64,000 bases of DNA from an uncultured Myxococcales bacterium (GCA_937949945.1 CALFEQ010000137.1:27786-91785); one strand, 5' to 3'. Positions 7,734 through 16,239 are shown, counted from the first letter of the stretch. Program-made: numbers and translations. The notes: generated from the sequence alone by a model not told the origin.

Positions 7734-8868
7734 GGACGACAAGAACCTCCAGGCGGTTGGCGGCTTCCGGCAGCAGGCACGGCAGTACCAGGCGGCGCGT
7801 CCGCGGTTCGGCACCGGCGGCGGAAAGCCGTACTTCATCGACCGCTTCCAGCCCTCGCTCGAGGACACGGACAAGATCCGCATCCTCAAGGGGCTTTACG
7901 AGGTCGAGATCGGGCAGCAGGACGGCTCGATCGTGAAGCAGACGCTCTACTACTTCCCGTACATCGAACACTTCCACGGGACGCTGAAGAAGGGCGCCAT
8001 CTGCTCGGCGGGCCCGCTCGGCATGTTCAAGGGCAAGGGGCAGCCCTGCCTCGGGCACGAGATCTACTGGGCCGACAAGAATGCCGGTCGGAAGAACGGG
8101 CCGATGTCGATGACGGAGAAGAACGCCTTCACCATCATCCACTACGCGCCGTACGCCAAGGTCGAGCAGGTCGACGACCAAGGCCAGGTCAAGAAGAACG
8201 ACAAGGGCGAGCCCTACTGGAACTGGGTGCGCGTGATGCCCCACCAGCGGCACGACCCGCGGTTCCAGGGCAAGGAGATGCGGGACTTCCACATCCTCCA
8301 CTGGTCGCTCGGCTTCGGGCACTTCAAAACGTTGATGGAGTACGACAAGGAGATCAGCCGGTCGTGCAAGTCCTGCGGCGGGCGCGACACGATCGTCTGC
8401 GAGGCGTGGACCTGCCGGTACTGCGGTGAGGCCCTCATCGAGCCGGCGACGACGACGCTCACGCCGAAGGAGATCGACGAGTTCACGTCGAAGAACGTCC
8501 GCTGCGCAAGCTGCGGAAACGAGGGCATGCTCCAGGAGATCATCTCCTGCACGCAGTGCGCGAATCCCGTGCGTGCGGAGATCTTCGACGTCGACATCAA
8601 CGTGAAGCGCGTGAAGTCGAGCGAGGGCGGGAACATGACGAACCTCATCATCCCGTCGTGGTCGAACCCCTGCCCGATCGACCAGCGCTACGCGGAGTTC
8701 GCGAAGCCGCTGCCGCTGGACAAGATCTTCCAGCCGACGCCCTACGAGAAGCAGCAGGAGATGTGGGGCGGCGGCGGTTCTCGCATGCCAGTCACCAACT
8801 CGCAGCTCTCGCGGCCCTACGGCGGTGGCGCGCCGACGCTCGGACCGGGCGGCAAGCCCCAGTACTAG
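7720..8868 (+). CDS. zinc-ribbon protein of the replisome region (possible ssDNA-binding protein)
   Basis: 382 residues overlapping the primase end by 14 bp. Four CxxC-type pairs lie between about residues 221 and 284 (CKSCGG, CRYCG, CASCG, CTQCA), enough for two zinc ribbons. They are followed by VDINVKRVKSSEGGNMTNL and a Gly/Pro-rich, Gln-containing tail ending GGKPQY. The position between primase and polymerase, the N-terminal basic region, the central zinc site and the flexible C-tail are what gp32-like ssDNA-binding proteins look like, but I see no diagnostic motif, so this function is inference. A terminator follows the gene. Confidence 0.75.
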   Translation: MAFGKDDKNLQAVGGFRQQARQYQAARPRFGTGGGKPYFIDRFQPSLEDTDKIRILKGLYEVEIGQQDGSIVKQTLYYFPYIEHFHGTLKKGAICSAGPLGMFKGKGQPCLGHEIYWADKNAGRKNGPMSMTEKNAFTIIHYAPYAKVEQVDDQGQVKKNDKGEPYWNWVRVMPHQRHDPRFQGKEMRDFHILHWSLGFGHFKTLMEYDKEISRSCKSCGGRDTIVCEAWTCRYCGEALIEPATTTLTPKEIDEFTSKNVRCASCGNEGMLQEIISCTQCANPVRAEIFDVDINVKRVKSSEGGNMTNLIIPSWSNPCPIDQRYAEFAKPLPLDKIFQPTPYEKQQEMWGGGGSRMPVTNSQLSRPYGGGAPTLGPGGKPQY

Positions 8869-8877
8869 CCAAAACCA

Positions 8878-8919
8878 GAAGGGCGGTAGGGCTCATCACC
8901 CGACCGCCCTTCTTCTTTC
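8878..8919 (+). terminator. rho-independent terminator
   Basis: GAAGGGCGGT at 8878-8887 pairs with ACCGCCCTTC at 8903-8912, followed by TTCTTTC. It closes the helicase-primase-zinc-ribbon operon before the polymerase gene. Confidence 0.78.
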
Positions 8920-8935
8920 ACCTGGAGTCCCGACT

Positions 8936-9025
8936 ATGTCGGACCACCTACCCACAGATATCTCAGCTCGATTCTGGGCAAAGGTCAACAAGGCTACGGG
9001 CGCGCGTCGCTCAGGAGGGGTGTAG
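8936..9025 (+). pseudogene. truncated HNH endonuclease N-terminus
   Basis: 29 residues from ATG 8936 (GGAG upstream). Residues 9-19, ISARFWAKVNK, match the conserved opening of many phage HNH proteins (RFWxKV), but the frame stops ten residues later, long before any nuclease core. It directly precedes the polymerase start, a common homing site. This looks like the stump of a lost free-standing homing endonuclease. Confidence 0.55.
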
Positions 9026-9027
9026 CC

Positions 9028-10929
9028 GTGCCCTGGAACGTGAGACTACCCAAGGCCGAATACTACGCGCACGACGACCCTCGTCTAGAAGCCATCATCA
9101 ACGAGGTCCTCGACCAGAAGGTCGTGGCCATCGACTCCGAAACGACAGGGCTCACCATCTGGAAGGACGTACCGCTCTTCTGGTCGCTCGCGTGGGGGGA
9201 GAACCGCCGCGTGTGCCTGCCTGCCGCTGCGCTCCCGAAGTTCACGGAGGTCTTCGATGACCCGGACAAGGACTGGGTCTACGCGAACGCGAAGTACGAC
9301 AAGCACATGTTCGCGAACGTCGGCATCAACATCCGCGGTCGATCGATCGACACGCAGGTGATGCACGGCCTGCTCTACGAGGAGTCCCCGCACGGCCTCG
9401 ACTTCATGGGCCAGCAGCTCTTGGGCTGGCAGTGGAAGGACATGTTCGAGGAGTGGGACAAGCGAGCCATCCCGAACGTCGGCGACTTCATCATGTGGCT
9501 CTGGCACAACGATCCGCAGAAGCTCATCGAGTACGCGTCGAACGACGCCTACGGAACGCTGCGCATCTACCACAAGCTGAAGAAGGAGCTCGAGGAGGCT
9601 CCCATCCACTCGCTCTACCCGGACCGCTACGCGACCCTCGCCGATCTGTTCTTCAAGACGGAGGTGCCGTTCACACGCGTGCTCTGGAAGTGCGAGCGCA
9701 ACGGCTTCCTCATCGACGACGAGTACCTGAAGTCGGTCGAGGTGTCGGTGAAGAAGGAGCTCGACGATGTCACCCGCGAGCTCGTGAAGGTCTGCGGGCG
9801 AATGATCAACCCCGACAGCCCCGCCCAGATGCGGCAGTACTTCATCGACGAGCTGAAGCTGAGGCCGCTGGCGTACACGAACGGCGGCAAGAAGGGCGTC
9901 CGGGCGGCGAAGGTCGACTACGACTTTCTCAAGCACTACGAGAAGGACGTCCCGGCCGCGGGGCTCATGCTGAAGCAGCGAGACCTCTCGAAGCTCCTCA
10001 ATACGTACGTCTACGGCCTGCCGAAGTGGTACGACAACCACGGCCGCATCCACTCGAAGCTGAACCAGAACGTCGCGCGCACGGGCCGTCTCTCCTCGAG
10101 CGACCCAAACCTGCAGAACATCCCGAACGCCGAGCTCGACGTCCACAAGATTCGTCGGGCCTTCATCGCGGAACGGGGCAAGAAGTTGATCTGCCGCGAC
10201 TACTCCGCGCTGGAGATGCGCCTCCTGGCCTGCGCCTCGATGGAGCAGGACATGATCAACATCTTCCTGAACGGATGGGACATCCACATGGGCAACGCGT
10301 CCATGGTCTTTGGGGTGCCCTACGAAGACCTGCAGGCGGCGAAGAAGAAGCCGAAGGACCAGCTCACCGACTACGACAAGCAGTGCTTGAAGTACCGGAA
10401 CGCCATCAAGGCGATCGGGTTCGGGCTCAATTACGGGATGAAGGAAAAGCTCCTCGCGAACACCCTCGGTTGCTCGGTCGAGGAGGCCATCGACCTGATG
10501 GAGCGGTACATGAACCGCTACCCGGCGGTGAAGAAGTTCTACGCCGAGGCCATCGAAGAGACCCGCCGGACAGGCTACGCGTTCAGCATCCTCGGGCGCC
10601 GGCGGTTCCTCCCCGAGATCGTCGCGATGAACGAGTACGACCGCTTCCGCGCGGAGCGGCAGGCCGTCAACATGCAGATCCAGGGTTCAGCGGCTGACGC
10701 TGCGAAGATGGCCATGATCCTCATCGACGAGGCGGACCTCGAGTCCCGCTTCGGATGCAAGATGCTCCTCCAAGTGCACGACGAGCTCATCTTCGAGTGC
10801 CCGGCGGAGACCGCAGAAGAAGCCAACGCGGAGATCGCGCAGTGGATGGAGCACCCCTTCCCCACCGATCTCGCAGTGCCCCTCACAAGCGAGGGCTCCA
10901 TCGCCGACAACTGGGCCGATGCCAAGTGA
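9028..10929 (+). CDS. family A DNA polymerase with 3'-5' exonuclease
   Basis: 633 residues from GTG 9028 (AGGAGGGG upstream). The proofreading domain has AIDSETTGL (Exo I, Asp and Glu near residues 36-38), NAKYDKHMF (Exo II) and YASNDAYGTLRIY (Exo III), all catalytic acids present. The polymerase domain has RTGRLSSSDPNLQNIPN, motif A CRDYSALEMRLLA (Asp near residue 391), motif B KYRNAIKAIGFGLNYGM with Phe at the nucleotide-discrimination position, and motif C LLQVHDELIFE (near residues 581-591). There is no 5' nuclease domain, as in T7-type phage polymerases. This is the phage replicase; it lies between the helicase-primase operon and the recombination genes. Confidence 0.93.
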   Translation: MPWNVRLPKAEYYAHDDPRLEAIINEVLDQKVVAIDSETTGLTIWKDVPLFWSLAWGENRRVCLPAAALPKFTEVFDDPDKDWVYANAKYDKHMFANVGINIRGRSIDTQVMHGLLYEESPHGLDFMGQQLLGWQWKDMFEEWDKRAIPNVGDFIMWLWHNDPQKLIEYASNDAYGTLRIYHKLKKELEEAPIHSLYPDRYATLADLFFKTEVPFTRVLWKCERNGFLIDDEYLKSVEVSVKKELDDVTRELVKVCGRMINPDSPAQMRQYFIDELKLRPLAYTNGGKKGVRAAKVDYDFLKHYEKDVPAAGLMLKQRDLSKLLNTYVYGLPKWYDNHGRIHSKLNQNVARTGRLSSSDPNLQNIPNAELDVHKIRRAFIAERGKKLICRDYSALEMRLLACASMEQDMINIFLNGWDIHMGNASMVFGVPYEDLQAAKKKPKDQLTDYDKQCLKYRNAIKAIGFGLNYGMKEKLLANTLGCSVEEAIDLMERYMNRYPAVKKFYAEAIEETRRTGYAFSILGRRRFLPEIVAMNEYDRFRAERQAVNMQIQGSAADAAKMAMILIDEADLESRFGCKMLLQVHDELIFECPAETAEEANAEIAQWMEHPFPTDLAVPLTSEGSIADNWADAK

Positions 10930-10978
10930 CATCGAGTGGGTGTGCGCCAAGTGCCCTTACCAGGCTGAGACTGCGTGA
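10919..10978 (+). CDS. possible 19-residue micro-ORF
   Basis: ATG 10919 overlaps the polymerase stop and encodes MPSDIEWVCAKCPYQAETA. The C-x-x-C pair resembles half of a zinc knuckle. It is very short and lacks a clear ribosome binding site, so it may only be a bridge that couples translation to the ORF at 10981. Confidence 0.25.
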   Translation: MPSDIEWVCAKCPYQAETA

Positions 10979-10980
10979 AC

Positions 10981-11112
10981 ATGAACTACCCGCACTGGAA
11001 CAACTTCTCGCCTATCGAGCCGCCTACCTTCCGCCGCCGGAAGAAGCAGATCCCCGACTGGGAGGAGCTCGAGGAGGAGAAGGAGGAGATGCGGGAGCCC
11101 GGGAAGCGATGA
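10981..11112 (+). CDS. small acidic/basic protein
   Basis: 43 residues beginning MNYPHWNNFSPIEPP and ending in a charged helix (EELEEEKEEMREPGKR). The stop overlaps the next start by four bases (ATGA). No family recognised; kept because it exactly fills the space between polymerase and HU-like genes with coupled overlaps. Confidence 0.5.
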   Translation: MNYPHWNNFSPIEPPTFRRRKKQIPDWEELEEEKEEMREPGKR

Positions 11113-11447
11113 AGCGGAAGTTCGACTTGGACGCAGCCGTCGCCAGCGAGCTCGGGCTCTCGATCGCCGAGGTGAAGGACATCACCACGGCGTTCCTCGA
11201 GCGGCTCCGGGAGCACCTCTCCAGCCAGGAGGTGGTGCACCTCGACGGCTTCGGCCGATTCCGCGTTGTGATCTCGCCGGGCTCCGAGAAGCCCCACGAG
11301 CTCACAATGGTAGGGCGGAGCGGCAAGAAGAAGACGAAACAGCTCTACACCACGCATCGGAAAGTCCGAGTACACTTCGCGAAGGCCGAGCCCTTCAATC
11401 GCCTACTTCGGGCGAAGCTGGGGCCGGCATCGGAGAAGAAGTCATGA
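11109..11447 (+). CDS. HU/IHF-family DNA-binding protein
   Basis: 112 residues. The pattern DLDAAVASELGLSIAEVKDI, followed by LSSQEVVHLDGFGRFRVV, is the helical body and first beta-arm strand of HU/IHF proteins (GFG.F motif); the basic region RSGKKKTKQLYTTHRKVRVHF covers the DNA-binding arm, and FNRLLRAKL the C-terminal helix. It is about 20 residues longer than bacterial HU. It would bend or coat phage DNA; its place among recombination genes fits. Confidence 0.82.
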   Translation: MKRKFDLDAAVASELGLSIAEVKDITTAFLERLREHLSSQEVVHLDGFGRFRVVISPGSEKPHELTMVGRSGKKKTKQLYTTHRKVRVHFAKAEPFNRLLRAKLGPASEKKS

Positions 11448-11614
11448 GCATGGACAAATACGGCGTCGACGAGAGCGTGGATCAAGACGAGCTCGAGAAG
11501 GTCGCGAACAACGGCTGCCCCATCTGCGGGAAGCCCGTCACGAAACACGGCAACGTCCTCGTGTGCCCGGTGCACGGCAGCGAGCCGTTCGAAAAAGGAA
11601 GTCATGGCGGCTAA
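11444..11614 (+). CDS. small zinc-ribbon protein
   Basis: 56 residues from ATG 11444 (overlapping the HU-like gene by four bases) to TAA 11612, which overlaps the recombinase start. CPICG at residues 25-29 and CPVHG at residues 41-45 form a C-x2-C...C-x2-H zinc site. Such tiny zinc proteins often modulate phage or host enzymes, but no specific role can be read. Confidence 0.65.
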   Translation: MSMDKYGVDESVDQDELEKVANNGCPICGKPVTKHGNVLVCPVHGSEPFEKGSHGG

Positions 11615-12911
11615 GAAAAAAGAAGAGAAGAACGAGAAAGAAGCGGCACCGAAGGTCTTCACGCCCCTCACGCCCGCTCAGAAGAAGGCGCTCATCACCC
11701 AGAAGGTGGCGGCGATCAACAAGTCGTTCAAGAAGACCGTCGTCGCGACAGCGGACAAGGTCCAGAACGGCTTCTTCCTCCGCCACCCGACCGGCATCAT
11801 GGACCTCGACATCGACCTGGCGGGTGGATTCCCGCCGGGCGTGTCGATGATCTCGGGAGCGGACGGCGTGGGTAAGAGCCACCTCGTATACCGCACGATG
11901 GCGATGCACCAGCGCATCTACGGCGAGCGCTCGGCGATCGCGCTCGCGGCGGTCGAGAGCCCGATCGACCACTTCTTCATGCGAAAGCTCGGCGTCATCA
12001 TCGCCGTGCCCGACAGCGCGATCGAGGAACGGAACGACTGGCGGCGCCAGCACGGCTTGCCGGCGTTCACGAAGGACGAGGTGAAGGAGCTGAAGCGCCA
12101 AGTCGGCACGTTCCTCGACATCTCCGGCGCGGACATGGAGGACACGCTGATGATCATCCAGAGCCTCCTCGAGGACGACAGGTTCCGCCACCCTGACAAC
12201 CAGTTCGGCATCATCGCCGTCGACTCGCTGAATGCCCTCATCCCGAAGGCGTGGGCGCAGGTCGACCTCGACGAGGAGCAGCGGCGCGGCGCGCACGCGA
12301 TCGCCATCCAGCGCTTCTTCGCGCAGACGTACCCGGTGTGGACGGCGCTCGACAAGCCGCCGCTCTACACGAGCCTGCTCTTCACCCAGCAGGTGCGCGC
12401 GAACAGCGCCAAGGGCACCGCCCCGAAGCACATCGCCCAGTACCTGCCCGACGCCACGCCGGCGATGGGCTCGTACGCCGCTCGCCACGGCAAGCTCATC
12501 GACATCCACCTCTACACGGGTGGCAAGATGAAAGAGAAGCTCTCCGAGGAGGAGCGGAAGGGGCGCACGGCGAAGGCCGAGATAACCCAGAAGGTCCTCG
12601 GCTGGGAGATCACGAAAGGCAAGGCTGGGACCCACGAGGGCATCACCGGCGAGGTCGTCTTCGACTTCGACCAGGAGGACTACATTGATCTCCAGCGGAC
12701 CATCCTCGTCAGCGGGATGCGCCACGGCGTGCTGCAGGAGAAGGCCGGCAAGTTCACGTTCGTCGACCCGGTGACGGGGCTCGACAGCGAGAAGATCAAG
12801 GACGTCCCTGCCGACGAGCTCTTGAGGCAGCTCAAGGAGAACCCCGAGTTCGAGATCGAGATGCGTCTCTCCATCCTCCGCGCCGCCGGCGTGGAGTGCA
12901 GGTACATCTGA
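11604..12911 (+). CDS. RecA/UvsX-like recombinase
   Basis: 435 residues with a Lys/Glu-rich N-terminus. The ATPase core has Walker A GADGVGKS (near residues 84-91), Walker B GIIAVDSLNALI (near residue 195-206) and LLFTQQVRAN in the motif 3/L2 position, followed by LIDIHLYTGG. The length is greater than bacterial RecA because of an insertion between the Walker motifs (residues about 120-180). It catalyses strand exchange in phage recombination. Coupled to the deoxyribonucleotidase gene through TGATG. Confidence 0.86.
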   Translation: MAAKKKEEKNEKEAAPKVFTPLTPAQKKALITQKVAAINKSFKKTVVATADKVQNGFFLRHPTGIMDLDIDLAGGFPPGVSMISGADGVGKSHLVYRTMAMHQRIYGERSAIALAAVESPIDHFFMRKLGVIIAVPDSAIEERNDWRRQHGLPAFTKDEVKELKRQVGTFLDISGADMEDTLMIIQSLLEDDRFRHPDNQFGIIAVDSLNALIPKAWAQVDLDEEQRRGAHAIAIQRFFAQTYPVWTALDKPPLYTSLLFTQQVRANSAKGTAPKHIAQYLPDATPAMGSYAARHGKLIDIHLYTGGKMKEKLSEEERKGRTAKAEITQKVLGWEITKGKAGTHEGITGEVVFDFDQEDYIDLQRTILVSGMRHGVLQEKAGKFTFVDPVTGLDSEKIKDVPADELLRQLKENPEFEIEMRLSILRAAGVECRYI

Positions 12912-13462
12912 TGGGCCGCCGTCAGCGCGTGCTTCTCGATGTCGACGGCGTCCTCGCGGACTTCGTCACGTCGGCAGCGAAGGTCGTGGAGGCCGTCACA
13001 GGCGCGCCGCTTCCCGCGGACGCCCTCGAGGAGTGGGACATCTTCCGGTCGTACGACGAGGAGACCCGGAAGAAGATTTACAGCGCCTGCAAGGTCGAGG
13101 GCTGGTGTCTCGGCCTCGAGCCCTACGCCGGCGCCGTCGACTTCGTTCGGCACCTCGACGAGATCGCCGATGTTTACTTCGTCACCTCGCCGATGGACGG
13201 CCCGCACTGGGCCTTCGAGCGCGAGCAGTGGCTTAAGAAGCACTTCGGTACCCACCACCACAAGGTCGTCTCGACGAACGCGAAGTACCTCTGCGTCGGG
13301 GACGTCTTCGTCGACGACCAGTTCTCCCACGTCGAGAAATGGGCGAAGTCCCATCGTCACGGCGTCGGCGTCCTCTGGACGCAGCCCTACAACCTCAAGG
13401 ATGAGTGGGACTACCGCGCGACGACGTACAACCACATCATCGAGTACGTCTGTAAGGGATAA
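12911..13462 (+). CDS. 5'(3')-deoxyribonucleotidase-like HAD phosphatase
   Basis: 183 residues. The HAD motif I is LLDVDGVLADF with both catalytic Asp residues (about 9 and 11), motif II is YFVTSPMDG, and motif IV is VGDVFVDDQ. This set matches the NT5C deoxyribonucleotidase family, which dephosphorylates dNMPs and appears in several phages as a pool-balancing enzyme. The ATG at 12911 overlaps the recombinase stop; an upstream GTG at 12896 is less likely. Confidence 0.82.
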   Translation: MGRRQRVLLDVDGVLADFVTSAAKVVEAVTGAPLPADALEEWDIFRSYDEETRKKIYSACKVEGWCLGLEPYAGAVDFVRHLDEIADVYFVTSPMDGPHWAFEREQWLKKHFGTHHHKVVSTNAKYLCVGDVFVDDQFSHVEKWAKSHRHGVGVLWTQPYNLKDEWDYRATTYNHIIEYVCKG

Positions 13463-13470
13463 GGGAGTCG

Positions 13471-13971
13471 GTGAAGACCGTACGCATCGTCCCCGAGGTG
13501 GACGAGAGCGGCGACATCTTCCTCCATGTGTACGGGGACAACACGGTCGACCGTGTTGGCCCTCTACGCGAAGGAGAGGAGCTGCTCGCCATTCTCGAAG
13601 CGGAGAAGCCGAAGGGTGGTTCGCCGCCGTCGAAGGCCATGAAGCGTCTGTCGCAGAAACAAGAGCGACGGAACGCGGAGATGCTCGGCGGGCGCACCCA
13701 GCCCATGTCTGGGGCGAGCGCGCGAGCGAAAGGCGACTATCGGGTGTTCGGGAAGTGGCGCGGGGAGTCGAAGTTCACCTTCGCCGCGTCGTACTCCTTG
13801 ACGCTCGAGACGCTCCACAAGATCAATGCTGCGTGCAGGCACGGGGAGAAGCCCGTGTTGAACATCGACTTCAAGAACAAGGAGACCGGCAAGACCCGCG
13901 GGAGCTACGTGGTGCTCGATGAGTCGGACTTCGAGGAGCTGGTGAAGAATGGCGCTGCTGACAATCAATGA
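13471..13971 (+). CDS. PD-(D/E)XK resolvase-like nuclease (putative)
   Basis: 166 residues from GTG 13471 with AAGGGAG upstream. Residues about 66-110 (ERRNAEMLGGRTQPMSGASA, GDYRVFG, GESKFTFAASYSL) resemble the phage family of small PD-(D/E)XK Holliday-junction or branch nucleases, which have a conserved Arg-x-Gln-Pro-x-SGA motif, then GD, then ExK and a Ser. The family assignment rests on this pattern alone. It overlaps the next nuclease gene by 23 bp. Confidence 0.6.
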   Translation: MKTVRIVPEVDESGDIFLHVYGDNTVDRVGPLREGEELLAILEAEKPKGGSPPSKAMKRLSQKQERRNAEMLGGRTQPMSGASARAKGDYRVFGKWRGESKFTFAASYSLTLETLHKINAACRHGEKPVLNIDFKNKETGKTRGSYVVLDESDFEELVKNGAADNQ

Positions 13972-14815
13972 CCTCCTAGCCAATCGGCCAGAAGACGCGC
14001 AGTACATCGAGCTCGCGCGCAGGCTTGGCGAGACGTACGAGGAGTTCCTCGAGGAAGAGGAGGGCGATTCGCACGAGCGCCCGCCGGGCATTCACGCGTC
14101 CGAGATCAGCGGGTGCCCGAGGAGAGCGGTCTACACGCTCACGGGGACCGAGAAGCGCGAGAAGAACGCGACCCACATGAGCATGCGGATCTGGAAGCGG
14201 CGCTTCAAGATCGGGCACAAGGTCCACGACATGTTCCAGACCGACTTCGAGCGGATGGCCAAGAAGGCTGGCTTCCACAAGATTCTCGGCAAGGACTACA
14301 AGATCTCCTTCGTCAGGGAGTTCCGCATCGACCCGACGAAGGGGATGTACTACGCGGCGAAGTGGGACATCTACAGCCACTGCGACGGGATCTTCGTCAT
14401 CAGCGACGCCGCCGGGAACGATCTCATTCGCGTCGCGCTCGAGATCAAGACGATGTCGCCCGACGAGTTCGAGAAAACGAACAAGCCGAAGCCGGAGCAC
14501 ATCGAACAGGCTCATGTGTACATGGCCTGCATCGACGTCCCCTTCGCGTGGTTTCTCTACTACAACAAGGGGAATCAGAACTACACCGACTCAAGCAACC
14601 CGAGCTTCTTCATCACCTTCGACAAGGCGAAGTGGGAAGAGCTCGAGGCCCGCTTCGAGATGTTCCACACCCACGCAGCCCTGAAAACTCTTCCGCCGCG
14701 TGAGGAGGGCATCGTCTGCGAGTTTTGCCCGTACGCGTACACGTGCCAGCCGACGTACCTCGCGCGGAAGCAGGGCTTCCATCAACCCAACGCCCGAATG
14801 GTGAAGCAGCCATGA
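13949..14815 (+). CDS. Cas4/RecB-like PD-(D/E)XK exonuclease
   Basis: 288 residues. Motifs in order: SGCPRRAVY (N-terminal Cys and Arg motif), HCDGIF (Asp of motif I), VALEIKTM (ExK of motif II, about residues 169-176), EHIEQAHVYMA (QxxxY motif) and CEFCPYAYTC at the C-terminus. The four cysteines (one N-terminal, three C-terminal) are where Cas4 and AddB nucleases hold a 4Fe-4S cluster. In phages such proteins work in recombination and end processing. There is no cas1 or cas2 beside it, so a spacer-acquisition role is not supported by context. Confidence 0.82.
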   Translation: MALLTINDLLANRPEDAQYIELARRLGETYEEFLEEEEGDSHERPPGIHASEISGCPRRAVYTLTGTEKREKNATHMSMRIWKRRFKIGHKVHDMFQTDFERMAKKAGFHKILGKDYKISFVREFRIDPTKGMYYAAKWDIYSHCDGIFVISDAAGNDLIRVALEIKTMSPDEFEKTNKPKPEHIEQAHVYMACIDVPFAWFLYYNKGNQNYTDSSNPSFFITFDKAKWEELEARFEMFHTHAALKTLPPREEGIVCEFCPYAYTCQPTYLARKQGFHQPNARMVKQP

Positions 14816-15444
14816 GCGAAGGAAAGAACCTCAGGCTGCCCCGAACCCTCCCACTGGGGCCGGGACAGTCGGTTGCGCAGACCGTGATCCAGAAGTGGGA
14901 CACGATCGACGACCAGATCGAGGACATGCACCTGAAGGGGTTCGTCTCCCGCGATGCCCCTCCGTTTGCCTGTCCCGAGATCACCGCGGACATGCTCACA
15001 ACGCCCGACTCGAAGAGCTACACCGAGACCTACGCGCACCTCAACGCGTGGTTCGGCTACGTCTCCGAGATCTACGCGCAGGTGCAGGCGTGCGTCTTGC
15101 AATACAAGAACATGCGCGACATCCTCGAGGCGGAGGGGCGCAGGGTCGCCCGGGCGCTCGCGGGTGACGAGGGCGGCGGGAAGAAGACGAAGGGCCTGAC
15201 GAAGGAGGAGCTCAACGATCGCCTGCTGCTCAACCCGGAGTACCAGGAGGTCCTGCTGAAGCTTCAACGCTTCCAGCAGTCCGAGCTCTTGTTCAAGGCG
15301 AAGGTCGACAGCATCGACCGAAGTCTCCGCACCATCTCCCGACAGGTCGAGATTCGACGCCTCGACCAGGAGCAGAACAGGACGAGCAGCAACATGCCAG
15401 GTCGGAACTTCACCGGAAGAGGCCGCTTCGGGCGGGACGACTGA
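14812..15444 (+). CDS. hypothetical coiled-coil protein
   Basis: 210 residues, overlapping both neighbours (ATGA at 14812; TGATG at 15442-15446). A helical central part (about residues 65-190) with heptad-like spacing and a basic, Gly/Arg-rich C-terminus (NMPGRNFTGRGRFGRDD). No known family; its location between a RecB-like nuclease and a RusA-like resolvase suggests a recombination accessory role. Confidence 0.65.
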   Translation: MSEGKNLRLPRTLPLGPGQSVAQTVIQKWDTIDDQIEDMHLKGFVSRDAPPFACPEITADMLTTPDSKSYTETYAHLNAWFGYVSEIYAQVQACVLQYKNMRDILEAEGRRVARALAGDEGGGKKTKGLTKEELNDRLLLNPEYQEVLLKLQRFQQSELLFKAKVDSIDRSLRTISRQVEIRRLDQEQNRTSSNMPGRNFTGRGRFGRDD

Positions 15445-15899
15445 TGGTGAAGTTCGTCATCCCGGGACTACCGCCGTCGGTCAACGACGCGTGGTTCATG
15501 CTGCCCGGTGGAGGCCGGACGCTCAAGACATCCGGCAAGAAGTACGTCGCCGAGACGAAGACGATGCTCGGTCGGGTCTACTCGAAGGAGCTCATGACCT
15601 TCCATAAGAACGAGCCGTACCTCGTCTTCTGGCGCGTTCACCTGAAGACGGTCGAGAACGAGACCTGGGGCGCCCCGAAAAAAGGAGCCAAGACCAGGTA
15701 CAAGAAAATCGACGTCACGAACCGCATCAAGATCCTGGAAGACGTTATCGCCGATGTCACCGGCATCGACGACTCCTGCACGCTCACCTTCGGCATCCAA
15801 AAGGTGAAGGCGGATGAGAAAGGAGAGCGGATCGAGATCTTCATCTGGAACACCTACCGGGAAGAGAGTCCTTTCGATGAGCTCCTCGCCCGACTATGA
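15444..15899 (+). CDS. rusA: RusA-like Holliday junction resolvase
   Basis: 151 residues. The N-terminus FVIPGLPPSVNDAW and the block KIDVTNRIKILEDVIADVTG with nearby IDDSC match RusA, in which clustered Asp residues bind the metal (here Asp in KIDVTN, LEDV, IADV and IDDS). A C-terminal basic strand (RIEIFIW) follows. It cuts four-way junctions late in recombination. A second nuclease of resolvase type is encoded at 13471, so the phage may have two such activities. Confidence 0.82.
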   Translation: MVKFVIPGLPPSVNDAWFMLPGGGRTLKTSGKKYVAETKTMLGRVYSKELMTFHKNEPYLVFWRVHLKTVENETWGAPKKGAKTRYKKIDVTNRIKILEDVIADVTGIDDSCTLTFGIQKVKADEKGERIEIFIWNTYREESPFDELLARL

Positions 15900-16239
15900 A
15901 CTGTTCGACCGGTGCAACGAGACCGAGCTCCTTCAGATCTTGAAGCGGCTTGGCATCGCGGTACCTGTAGGCCTTCCCAAAGAGACGCTCATCCGCGTTC
16001 TCCTCGGGGAAGAAGAACCGGATCCGTCCTGGGTGAACGTCATGGACTCTTGGCGACACGGGATCATGGGGTTCCTCCTCGACCACTGGGAAGTCGTTCG
16101 GTCCCAGCTCGAATGCCCGGCGAAGTCCGGAGACCCACGATCGTGCTTCAACTGCATCGACACCCAGGTTATCTCGTGCATCACGCAGAACCCGGGTGAC
16201 GAGCACCTAATCCAACTCAAGAGAAAGAACGAACCATGA
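15877..16239 (+). CDS. hypothetical protein with SAP-like segment and Cys cluster
   Basis: 120 residues from ATG 15877 (GGGAAGAG upstream), overlapping rusA by 23 bp. Residues 13-45 (NETELLQILKRLGIAVPVG, then KETLIRVLLGEE) look like a SAP/HeH-type helix-extended-helix element. The C-terminal part has five Cys residues (CPAKSGDPRSCFNCIDTQVI, then SC). Function unknown. The small protein encoded at 16877 has a comparable SAP-like segment. Confidence 0.6.
   Translation: MSSSPDYELFDRCNETELLQILKRLGIAVPVGLPKETLIRVLLGEEEPDPSWVNVMDSWRHGIMGFLLDHWEVVRSQLECPAKSGDPRSCFNCIDTQVISCITQNPGDEHLIQLKRKNEP

Noticed and set aside
13949..14815. The Cas4-like nuclease as part of the CRISPR locus
   Set aside because: It lies 47 kb from the array, within the recombination operon, and no cas1 or cas2 accompanies either; a recombination role is simpler.
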